From Pseudotamlana haliotis (lineage in GTDB: Bacteria; Bacteroidota; Bacteroidia; Flavobacteriales; Flavobacteriaceae): a DNA stretch of 64,000 bases. Shown here piece by piece: positions 18,859 through 25,866 of the stretch. Both the position numbers and the translations under genes were made by a program. How positions within the stretch are numbered: position 1 is the stretch's first letter; every line of letters begins with the position of its first letter. Under the pieces are notes generated by a model. The model was given only the letters and a program-made list of their open reading frames with translations. It was not told the DNA's origin and did not search any database. The stretch is from NCBI RefSeq assembly GCF_008806375.1, contig NZ_WAAT01000046.1, positions 61,458-125,457 of the forward strand, given 5' to 3'.

Positions 18859-20276
18859 AAATCTTTTTACCATATATAACACTCTTTTTTGCTGCGATTC
18901 AACTATCAAATGCACAAAGCTTCCCTGTAGAAGCTATTAAAATTTCTGGTGATGATGACAAAAAGATAAACATTGTCATTTTAAGTGAAGGTTACCAAGC
19001 TAGTGAATTGGACAAATTTATCACAGACGCAAAGAGTTATTCAAACACCATATTTAATACGAGTCCGTTTAAAGAGTACGCCAATTACTTTAACGTGTAT
19101 GCTATCAAAGTACCCTCAAATGAAAGTGGTGCTGACCACCCAGGAACAGCTACAGATTTAGCAGAACCAGCCCACCCAACACAAATGGTAGACACTTACT
19201 TCAACAGCACCTTTGATGCCTATGGCAGGCACAGACTCCTATTTTATGAAATTGACGGAAATGCTGCCAATAATACAGAAATCAAAATCACAAATGTATT
19301 GGCTGATAATTTCCCTATGTATGACCAAGGTTTAATTCTTGTTAACACTCCGCATTACGGAGGTAGCGGCGGCCAATTTCCTGTAACTTACAATGGCCAT
19401 TGGGGTGTATATGTAGCCATGCACGAAATGGGACACTCCTTATTTAACCTGTTAGACGAGTATTATCCTGGGGATCATTTGGCTCGCGAAGGCATTAACA
19501 TGACTCAAGAAACAGATCCTACTCGAGTAAAATGGAAAAATTGGTATAATGTAAATAAAGCAGGAATCCATCAGTATTATTCAGGGGCAACACCTAAAGA
19601 CTGGTACAAACCAAACGCGGGCACCTGTATCATGGAAGTTATTGACAAACCTTTTTGTGCGGTCTGTAAAGAAGGTATTGTTGAAAAAATTCATGAATTA
19701 ACAACACCTATTGACAGCTATTTACCAAATACCACAACGGTAGATGCCGAAAATTTCCCTATAGGTTTTGAATTACAACTCACCACTCCAAATCCAAATA
19801 CCTTAAAAAGCACCTGGAACTTAAACGCGCTCCCCTATGCGTCTGATGTCGATGCCGTTGCAATCACAGAAGCTGATTTACTTAAAGACACCAACGTCTT
19901 AACCGCAATAGTTACCGACAACACCGATTTAGTCATGGTAGATAATCATGAAAGTGTTCATGCCTATGTAGTTACTTGGACGATTAATTACTCAACTTTT
20001 GGCATCACAGAAATTGAAAGCGAAACGCATAGATTCCATATTTCCATATATCCTAATCCATCAAACAACCTAGTTAATTTAGAATTTGAAGGCACTCATA
20101 ATGCGCCTTTAAAAATTGACATTATTAGTATGGATGGCAAACAAATTAAAACTATTAACGTTTCTAGCTTAGAACCTCAACAAATAGATATCAGCCATTT
20201 GAATTCTGGAATCTATATTGCAAATTTCTATTCCGGAAATTCTTTAATTTCAAGTAAACGCTTAGTCAAAAACTAA
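18855..20276 (+). CDS. M64 family metallopeptidase with T9SS sorting domain
   Basis: A secreted zinc protease of 473 residues related to IgA peptidase family M64. The signal peptide is at about 1-20. The zinc motif HEMGH is at 190-194 and continues as SLFNLLDEY, giving the family's downstream Asp-Glu-Tyr. Conserved cysteines occur in GTCIMEV and FCAVCK near 258-275. The last 80 residues form a type A T9SS C-terminal signal: SIYPNPSNN, a beta-sandwich pattern and a terminal SSKRLVKN. It should therefore cross the outer membrane by the type IX system and be processed by PorU, whose gene lies in this window. It overlaps the upstream lipoprotein by 4 bp. Confidence 0.92.
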   Translation: MKIFLPYITLFFAAIQLSNAQSFPVEAIKISGDDDKKINIVILSEGYQASELDKFITDAKSYSNTIFNTSPFKEYANYFNVYAIKVPSNESGADHPGTATDLAEPAHPTQMVDTYFNSTFDAYGRHRLLFYEIDGNAANNTEIKITNVLADNFPMYDQGLILVNTPHYGGSGGQFPVTYNGHWGVYVAMHEMGHSLFNLLDEYYPGDHLAREGINMTQETDPTRVKWKNWYNVNKAGIHQYYSGATPKDWYKPNAGTCIMEVIDKPFCAVCKEGIVEKIHELTTPIDSYLPNTTTVDAENFPIGFELQLTTPNPNTLKSTWNLNALPYASDVDAVAITEADLLKDTNVLTAIVTDNTDLVMVDNHESVHAYVVTWTINYSTFGITEIESETHRFHISIYPNPSNNLVNLEFEGTHNAPLKIDIISMDGKQIKTINVSSLEPQQIDISHLNSGIYIANFYSGNSLISSKRLVKN

Positions 20277-20286
20277 ATTCTAATGC

Positions 20287-21009
20287 TTATTTAGTTGGTG
20301 GCATGGTAGGACGCACCTCAATTTTACTCGGCAAGGTTCTCGGGTTCATTTTTAGTAAATCAACAACCATTTCACCAAGGTCTTCTATTTGAATTTTCCA
20401 ATCGTCTTTAGCGTCTGGCTCGTTACCATTAAAATGTGTTGACACAGAGCCTGGCATAATGGTACTCACTTTAACACCGTGCTGTCTTAAATCTAACATC
20501 ACCGATTGGGTGAACCCCGTTACACCAAATTTACTGGCATTATAAGCCGAACCTTTTGCAAAAAAATTGGCTCCGGCTAAACTTGAAATCGTAATAAAAT
20601 AACCTTTAGATTTTTTAAGGGCTTCCACACTGGCTTTGATGGTATAAAAAACACCTGTTAAATTGGTATCAATAGTGTCTTGCCACTGCTCGACAGACAA
20701 CTCTTCTATAGATGCGAAATGACCTAAACCCGCATTTGCAATCACATAATCAAGCTGTTTATACTTGCTCACCACTTTTCTAACTACATTTTGCTGACTC
20801 TCAAAATCACGTACATCTGCCTTAATACCCAGTGCTAAAGGACTCTTAGCTCTAGAATTCAACATTTTTGCAGATTCATCAGCGGCCTCGGCACTTCTAC
20901 TGGTTATTACAACATGAACTCCTTGTGCAATTAAAGCTTCAGCGATACCATAACCGATACCTTTTGTACCTCCCGTAATTAATGCAACTTTATTTTTTAA
21001 TGTTTCCAT
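20287..21009 (-). CDS. SDR family NAD(P)-dependent oxidoreductase
   Basis: A classical short-chain dehydrogenase/reductase of 240 residues. The cofactor loop TGGTKGIGYG lies at about 13-22, the NAG motif at about 90, the catalytic serine in ISSLAG and the Tyr-x-x-x-Lys pair in YNASK near 155. These place it among 3-oxoacyl-ACP-reductase-like SDRs, but substrate cannot be read from sequence. It converges on the M64 gene with only 10 bp between stops and has 508 bp of noncoding DNA upstream. Confidence 0.9.
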   Translation of the reverse strand: METLKNKVALITGGTKGIGYGIAEALIAQGVHVVITSRSAEAADESAKMLNSRAKSPLALGIKADVRDFESQQNVVRKVVSKYKQLDYVIANAGLGHFASIEELSVEQWQDTIDTNLTGVFYTIKASVEALKKSKGYFITISSLAGANFFAKGSAYNASKFGVTGFTQSVMLDLRQHGVKVSTIMPGSVSTHFNGNEPDAKDDWKIQIEDLGEMVVDLLKMNPRTLPSKIEVRPTMPPTK

Positions 21010-21142
21010 GATAGTTATTAGTTAAAATTACAAAATGAAATATAAAGATTAGAGTTTATAGCGTTATGATAGTTATAAAATAACAGATTGCGTCAGGTTT
21101 TACAGCGGTTTTTGTTTGAAATTACTATAAGATAATAGTCTG

Positions 21143-21168
21143 CTTCGTTGCACAACGAGGATGATTTT
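21143..21168 (+). terminator. Orphan terminator-like hairpin
   Basis: CTTCGTT/AACGAGG form a 7-bp stem with one G-U pair and a GCAC loop, followed by ATGA and seven T. The orientation is plus, but no plus-strand gene lies directly upstream (the nearest, M64, ends at 20276 and is followed by the opposing SDR). It may end an unannotated transcript. Confidence 0.4.
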
Positions 21169-21293
21169 TTTCTTTATTCGGAAACAGAAAGGAAAAAAGG
21201 GCGTTTTATTGCGGTAATTTCAAATACGAAATGGTATTAATATCTAAGGGAAAAACATTTAACCTGAACAAATACCAATGAAGTCTTTTGTTT

Positions 21294-21452
21294 GCGTTAG
21301 GGATTGCAACGGAAATCCTTTTTAAAAGAGCCAGAAGAATAATCATAAACCATGTCATATACCCGATTATAAACACGCGCAATACCATGAGAACGCACAA
21401 CGCTTTTAAAAAGATTGCAGTGGAAAGCCCGACCTTTAGGGAACGCCCAAAA
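21294..21452 (+). repeat. Two-module intergenic element (candidate structured RNA or dispersed repeat)
   Basis: Module 1 (21294-21323) contains GGATT, an 8-base loop GCAACGGA, then AATCC and five T. Module 2 (21411-21452) contains GATTGCAGTGGAAAGCCC and, after CTTTAGGG, the segment AACGCCC. The modules share GATTGCArYGGAAA and are separated by 87 bases. I recall similar paired modules in intergenic DNA of many flavobacterial genomes, but cannot verify that here. The strand shown is the one on which the hairpin precedes T residues. Confidence 0.5.
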
Positions 21453-21492
21453 GCCGTGAATATCAAATTATATTATTTATGAAAAATTTTAC

Positions 21493-21506
21493 GCTTTCGC
21501 GGAAGC
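21493..21506. repeat. GCTTTCGCGGAA iterated near-palindrome, noncoding copy
   Basis: GCTTTCGCGGAAGC, a near-palindrome (GCTT/AAGC arms), lies 12 bp beyond the obg stop codon. The same 12-mer recurs exactly at 34452-34463, 43897-43908 and 49462-49473 (the last two as reverse complement). Confidence 0.8.
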
Positions 21507-21517
21507 AATAACGTTTA

Positions 21518-22513
21518 CTAATTCAACATCTTCCAAAGGACATCTTTAAGCTCAGTAATCCCTTTCTGGGCAACTGAAGAGATGAACATATAAGGAATTG
21601 GCAATTCGTTATCGAGTTCTTCTTTCATTTCAGCTTTAAGCTCTTCATCGAGCATATCGCTTTTTGAAATGGCGATAATACGTTCCTTATCCAACATTTC
21701 TGGATTGTAACGACGCAGCTCGTCTAAAAGAATATCGTATTGCTTTTTAATATCTTCAGCATCGGCTGGAATTAAAAATAGTAATATGGAATTACGCTCA
21801 ATATGACGTAAAAAGTAATGCCCTAAACCTCTTCCTTCGGCCGCACCTTCAATAATACCCGGAATATCGGCCATGACAAAGGTTTGGTATTCACGATATT
21901 TTACAATACCTAAATTAGGTTTTAGGGTGGTAAACTCGTAATCGGCAATTTTAGGTTTTGCTGAAGTCACTACCGAAAGCAAAGTCGATTTCCCCGCATT
22001 TGGGAAACCTACAAGTCCGACGTCGGCCAACACCTTTAACTCCATGGTCACGTAGCGTTCTTCCATAGGGAGTCCCGGTTGGGCGTAACGTGGCGTTTGA
22101 TTGGTAGATGATTTGAAGTGCCAGTTTCCTAAGCCACCTTTTCCTCCTTGGGCTAAGATACGCTCCTCGCCTTCTTCAGTGATTTCAAAAAGAATTTCGT
22201 TGGTTTCGGTATCACGAATTACGGTTCCCAGAGGCACATCAATGTACACATCTTCACCATCACTACCAAAGCTTCGGCCGCTACTACCATGATCACCATG
22301 GCCAGCGCGAATGTGTTTCTTAAACTTTAAATGAAGAAGGGTCCATAGGTTTGATTGCCCACGAACAATAACATGTCCGCCACGACCTCCATCACCACCA
22401 TCAGGGCCACCTTTTGCGATATATTTTTCGCGATGTAAATGCGAAGAGCCTTTACCTCCGTTTCCGGAAGACACATACATTTTTACGTAGTCTACAAAAT
22501 TCCCTTCAGTCAT
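21518..22513 (-). CDS. obgE: GTPase Obg/CgtA
   Basis: A 331-residue ribosome-associated GTPase needed for late 50S assembly and the stringent response. The glycine-rich Obg fold covers 1-160, with runs such as [12 protein letters not shown] (35-46). The G domain follows, with G1 GFPNAGKST (169-177), G3 DIPGIIEGA and G4 SKSD. There is no C-terminal OCT extension, as in many Bacteroidota. It lies downstream of hpt-adk on the same strand, with a 151-bp gap holding two inverted hairpins. Assignment is firm. Confidence 0.97.
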   Translation of the reverse strand: MTEGNFVDYVKMYVSSGNGGKGSSHLHREKYIAKGGPDGGDGGRGGHVIVRGQSNLWTLLHLKFKKHIRAGHGDHGSSGRSFGSDGEDVYIDVPLGTVIRDTETNEILFEITEEGEERILAQGGKGGLGNWHFKSSTNQTPRYAQPGLPMEERYVTMELKVLADVGLVGFPNAGKSTLLSVVTSAKPKIADYEFTTLKPNLGIVKYREYQTFVMADIPGIIEGAAEGRGLGHYFLRHIERNSILLFLIPADAEDIKKQYDILLDELRRYNPEMLDKERIIAISKSDMLDEELKAEMKEELDNELPIPYMFISSVAQKGITELKDVLWKMLN

Positions 22514-22529
22514 TGTCTTTATTTATTTA

Positions 22530-22650
22530 TAATTCCCGCGAAGGCGGGAATCTTTTTTAATGAAGTTATATTAAATACCTTCTTGGGTATAAACAAACTA
22601 TTATTAAAATGTATAGTTGTTTTATGAGATTCCCACCTTCGTGGGAATTC
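22530..22650. repeat. Pair of inverted hairpin repeats between hpt-adk and obg
   Basis: ATTCCCGC-GAAG-GCGGGAAT (22532-22551) and ATTCCCAC-CTTC-GTGGGAAT (22630-22649) are each perfect 8-bp hairpins with a 4-base loop. They are inverted copies of one another with a base-paired substitution in the stem, separated by 78 AT-rich bases. They resemble widely scattered REP-like intergenic palindromes. The left one is followed in the plus direction by six T. Confidence 0.75.
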
Positions 22651-22664
22651 CATAAAGTTTTAAT

Positions 22665-23774
22665 CTATAATTTATCAATTACAGCACTTAAACGCTCTGT
22701 AATATCCTCTATGCTCCCAACACCATCAACACCAAAGTATTTATCTTGAGCTGAATAGTATTCTTTTAAGATAGCGGTTTTGTTATAATATTCTGTGATT
22801 CTATTTCTAATGATAGATTCGTTAGCGTCGTCTGCACGGCCGCTTGTTTTCCCTCTTCCTAGAAGACGTTGCACTAAAATCTCATCTTCAACTTCTAGGG
22901 CAATCATGGCATTTATTTGAGAATCTTTAGAATCCATTAATTTCTCTAAAGCTTCTGCTTGTGCATTAGTACGTGGAAAACCATCAAAGATAAATCCTTT
23001 AGCATCGGCATTCTTTTCAACTTCTGCGTTAAGCATATCAATAGTCACTTGGTCTGGTACCAATTCACCTTTATCGATATATGATTTTGCTAGCATCCCT
23101 AAAGCGGTTTCGTTTTTAATATTAAATCTAAAAACATCACCTGTAGAGATATGTACTAAGTTATACTTTTCCTTTAAAAATTCTGCTTGCGTTCCTTTAC
23201 CGGCACCAGGAGGGCCAAATAACACTAGGTTTGTCATATGTTGAGTTTGTTTTATTTGATATACTTCTGGCAAGTTTCTTCCTAAACCATCATAATCTAA
23301 GCCGTAACCCACTATGAATTTGTTTGGAATTTCAATACCGACATAATGCAGTTTAAAATCTTTTTTATAAGCTTCTGGTTTGTAGAAAAGCGTGGCTATT
23401 TTTAAAGATTTTACATTTTCATTTTTAAAAATACGATGAACTTCGGCTAAAGTATTTCCTGTATCAATAATATCCTCCAGAATAATTACCGTACGTCCAG
23501 TTAAGTCTTGCGTTAATCCTATTAAGCGTTGTATATCTTCGGTAGATTTCACACCTTCATAAGACGCTAACTTAATAAAAGTCACCTCACAAGGCTTAGG
23601 GTATTTCTTAACAAAATCGCTAACCACCATAAATGAGCCGTTCAAAATACCAATAAACATAGGGACTATATCACCTAAATCATCAGCTATTTCTGTGGCC
23701 ATACGTTGTAGTGCATCATCTATCTGTTTGGCTGAAATAAAGGGCTTAAAGAACTTATCGTGTAGCTTGATCAA
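22665..23774 (-). CDS. adk: Hypoxanthine phosphoribosyltransferase-adenylate kinase fusion
   Basis: A 369-residue bifunctional protein. Residues 1-175 are a hypoxanthine(-guanine) phosphoribosyltransferase with the PRPP loop VIILEDIIDTGNTL (96-109). Residues 180-369 are a complete adenylate kinase with P-loop GPPGAGKGT (187-195), DGFPRT, and a short LID (GRGKTSGRADD) without zinc cysteines. A purine base is thus made into IMP or GMP by one half, and AMP is phosphorylated by the other. The fusion is known in flavobacteria. Met180 (codon at about 23237) stands exactly at the usual Adk start, so separate internal translation is possible. A perfect TATCTTTG promoter element lies upstream. Confidence 0.95.
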   Translation of the reverse strand: MIKLHDKFFKPFISAKQIDDALQRMATEIADDLGDIVPMFIGILNGSFMVVSDFVKKYPKPCEVTFIKLASYEGVKSTEDIQRLIGLTQDLTGRTVIILEDIIDTGNTLAEVHRIFKNENVKSLKIATLFYKPEAYKKDFKLHYVGIEIPNKFIVGYGLDYDGLGRNLPEVYQIKQTQHMTNLVLFGPPGAGKGTQAEFLKEKYNLVHISTGDVFRFNIKNETALGMLAKSYIDKGELVPDQVTIDMLNAEVEKNADAKGFIFDGFPRTNAQAEALEKLMDSKDSQINAMIALEVEDEILVQRLLGRGKTSGRADDANESIIRNRITEYYNKTAILKEYYSAQDKYFGVDGVGSIEDITERLSAVIDKL

Positions 23775-23797
23775 AACTTAAATTTATTTTAAAGAGG

Positions 23798-23805
23798 CAA
23801 AGATA
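23798..23805 (-). promoter_or_regulatory. -7 element (TATCTTTG) of hpt-adk
   Basis: On the minus strand TATCTTTG fits TAnnTTTG exactly and lies 24 bp from the hpt-adk start, giving a leader of under 20 bases. No good TTG lies at the -33 distance. Confidence 0.5.
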
Positions 23806-23870
23806 ATCAATAGATTGAGCAATAACCATTTTTTGATTTTGATTTTAGGAACTAATTTAAGATTTAACCG

Positions 23871-23878
23871 TATTTTTG
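23871..23878 (+). promoter_or_regulatory. -7 element candidate (TATTTTTG) upstream of purK
   Basis: TATTTTTG matches TAnnTTTG. It is about 200 bp before the purK start, so the transcript would include the inverted repeat at 23903-24024. No TTG at standard spacing is seen, so confidence is limited. Confidence 0.35.
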
Positions 23879-23902
23879 CCTATCCTAATTTCGATATATA
23901 TC

Positions 23903-24024
23903 ATGTTCACTTTAAAATGACTTAAATAAAAAGCAGGTATTTTTTGTTTAGACGAAAAAGAAAACGCAAGCATAGCTATAGCTACGGTTAAGTTTCATTT
24001 TGAAGTATAAACGAAAAAGAACAT
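23903..24024. repeat. Long interrupted inverted repeat in the purK leader
   Basis: The left arm, in order, is ATGTTC (23903-23908), ACTTTAAAATGA (23909-23920) and CTTAA (23921-23925). It is matched in reverse order by TTAAG (23988-23992), TCATTTTGAAGT (23995-24006) and GAACAT (24019-24024). The apex holds a perfect 12-bp palindrome, TAGCTATAGCTA (23973-23984). ACGAAAAAGAA occurs twice as a direct repeat (23952-23962 and 24011-24021). It could be a small mobile-element remnant or an RNA leader. Confidence 0.5.
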
Positions 24025-24076
24025 ATTTTAATAGGTTATTTTATGGTAAAAATGGTATTAGTAAAAAACACATTTA

Positions 24077-25231
24077 ATGAATTATTTTTCATCAAACTTT
24101 AAACTTGGTATTTTAGGTGGCGGCCAACTTGGTAAAATGCTACTGTACAACACACGAAAATTCGATATTTACACCGCAGTGTTAGACTCTAGCGATGAAG
24201 CGCCTTGCAAAATTGCTTGTGACGATTTTCAGCTGGGTGATTTAATGGACTATGATGCGGTTTATAACTTCGGAAAACAAGTCGATGTTTTAACTTTTGA
24301 AATTGAAAACGTTAATGTTGATGCCCTTGAAGCTCTAGAAAAAGAAGGCGTAAAAGTTTATCCTTCTTCTAAAACCTTAAGAACCATTCAAAACAAAGCT
24401 ACGCAGAAGTTATTCTACGTTGATAACGACCTGCCTACCGCAGCGTTTTCACGTTTTGCTTACACTTCTGAAATTAAAGATGCCATTGCTCATGGTGGTG
24501 TAACATTGCCTTTTGTTTGGAAATGTGCGCAGTTTGGTTACGATGGTACCGGGGTGAAAATTGTAAAATCGGTTGATGATTTAACAGATTTACCAAATGT
24601 GGAATGTATAGCAGAATCGTTAGTGCCTTTTAAAAACGAATTGGCTGTGATTGTGTCTAGAAGCGCTTCAGGCGAAATGAAAACGTATCCGGTTGTAGAA
24701 ATGGAATTTCACCCAGAGGCCAACCAAGTGGAGTATGTGATTTGTCCGGCAAGAATTCCAGAAGCCATTGCTAAAAAAGCCGAAGATGTGGCTTTAGCGG
24801 CTTCAAAAGCCTTTAACCATGTGGGGCTATTAGCTGTTGAAATGTTTCAAACCCAAGATGATACTATTCTCATTAACGAAGTCGCACCAAGACCTCACAA
24901 TTCTGGTCACCAAACTATTGAAGCGAGTTATACTTCGCAATTTGAACAGCACATCAGAGCGATATTAAACTTACCTTTAGGCCGCACTGATAATAAAGTT
25001 GGAGGTGTTATGGTTAACTTAGTAGGCGCTGAAGGCTATTCTGGAAATGTGGTTTATGAAAACATAGAAAACATCATGAAGTTAGATGGTGTAACACCAC
25101 ACATTTACGGTAAGAAACAAACGCGACCGTTTAGAAAAATGGGACATGTGACCATTGTGAATGAAGATTTAAATGAAGCGAGACGCGTTGCCGAAGAAGT
25201 AAAAAACAGTATTAAAGTAATAAGCGAATAG
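24077..25231 (+). CDS. purK: 5-(carboxyamino)imidazole ribonucleotide synthase
   Basis: An ATP-grasp enzyme of 384 residues converting AIR, bicarbonate and ATP to N5-CAIR in purine synthesis. The N-terminal GGGQLGKML motif is at about 14-22, the ATP-grasp segment CAQFGYDGTG at about 150-160, and NEVAPRPHNSGHQT at about 268-281 is the family's C-terminal active-site segment. Its partner purE starts 2 bp after its stop, so the two consecutive steps are made from one transcript. Confidence 0.97.
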   Translation: MNYFSSNFKLGILGGGQLGKMLLYNTRKFDIYTAVLDSSDEAPCKIACDDFQLGDLMDYDAVYNFGKQVDVLTFEIENVNVDALEALEKEGVKVYPSSKTLRTIQNKATQKLFYVDNDLPTAAFSRFAYTSEIKDAIAHGGVTLPFVWKCAQFGYDGTGVKIVKSVDDLTDLPNVECIAESLVPFKNELAVIVSRSASGEMKTYPVVEMEFHPEANQVEYVICPARIPEAIAKKAEDVALAASKAFNHVGLLAVEMFQTQDDTILINEVAPRPHNSGHQTIEASYTSQFEQHIRAILNLPLGRTDNKVGGVMVNLVGAEGYSGNVVYENIENIMKLDGVTPHIYGKKQTRPFRKMGHVTIVNEDLNEARRVAEEVKNSIKVISE

Positions 25232-25233
25232 AT

Positions 25234-25713
25234 ATGAGTAAAGTAGGCGTTATTATGGGAAGCAAAAGCGACCTTCCCGTTATGCAAGATGCAATCGACA
25301 TCTTAAAAGGTTTTGATATTGAAGTGGAAGTTGATATTGTTTCAGCACACCGCACACCAGAAAAATTATTTGATTATGGTAAAAACGCTCATACCAGAGG
25401 CTTTTCTGTCGTTGTGGCTGGCGCTGGTGGCGCAGCACATTTACCAGGTATGATTGCATCATTATCACCACTACCTGTTATTGGAGTGCCTGTAAAAAGC
25501 AGCAACTCTATTGATGGTTGGGATTCTGTATTATCTATTTTACAGATGCCTGGAGGTGTTCCTGTAGCTACAGTAGCCTTAAACGGTGCTAAAAACGCAG
25601 GTATTCTTGCAGCTCAAATTATTGGCGCAAGCGATAAATGTGTACTCGATAAAATAGTGATGTATAAAGAAGGCTTGAAAGTGAAGGTTCACGAATCAGC
25701 AAGAGATTTATAG
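25234..25713 (+). CDS. purE: N5-CAIR mutase
   Basis: A 159-residue enzyme that rearranges N5-CAIR to CAIR, using the product of PurK. MGSKSDLPVM (8-17) and SAHRTPEK (about 38-45) are the class I PurE signatures, including the catalytic histidine. The length fits the bacterial class I octameric form. It is cotranscribed with purK and ends in a strong terminator. Confidence 0.97.
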   Translation: MSKVGVIMGSKSDLPVMQDAIDILKGFDIEVEVDIVSAHRTPEKLFDYGKNAHTRGFSVVVAGAGGAAHLPGMIASLSPLPVIGVPVKSSNSIDGWDSVLSILQMPGGVPVATVALNGAKNAGILAAQIIGASDKCVLDKIVMYKEGLKVKVHESARDL

Positions 25714-25719
25714 TATGAA

Positions 25720-25750
25720 AAAAGCCCCAAAAATAAATTTGGGGCTTTTC
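25720..25750 (+). terminator. Intrinsic terminator after purKE
   Basis: AAAAGCCCCAAA (25720-25731), loop AATAAA, TTTGGGGCTTTT (25738-25749): a perfect 12-bp stem with GC core and T run, 7 bp after the purE stop. Confidence 0.92.
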
Positions 25751-25866
25751 AGCTATTAACAAATAATTCTATTGAGTTAGTCACTCTGCAATTATGACTT
25801 CAAAAATACGTATTTTTTTATTATGCATACATAGTAAATTAAATATTTAACATATAAATTAAAGAA

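Larger units (their letters stand above)
21010..21517. other. 508-bp noncoding gap with hairpins and a two-module element
   Basis: No credible gene is seen: the open frames of 86 and 64 residues here overlap on opposite strands and resemble nothing known. The gap holds a hairpin with a T tract (21143-21168), a two-module repeat-like element (21294-21452) and one copy of the GCTTTCGCGGAA motif (21493-21504). It probably also carries the SDR promoter at its left end. Confidence 0.6.
23775..24076. other. 302-bp noncoding gap between hpt-adk and purK
   Basis: No gene is seen. The gap carries divergent promoter candidates (TATCTTTG on minus at 23798-23805; TATTTTTG on plus at 23871-23878) and a long inverted repeat (23903-24024) that would fall in the leader of a purK transcript. 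Confidence 0.6.

Noticed and set aside
18855..20276. Possible toxin or phage protease island
   Set aside because: Base composition, operon context and T9SS signal agree with the host chromosome; no mobile genes nearby.
21206..21482. Overlapping open frames of 86 (minus) and 64 (plus) residues
   Set aside because: They overlap each other on opposite strands and cover the noncoding two-module element; no homology pattern or plausible start.
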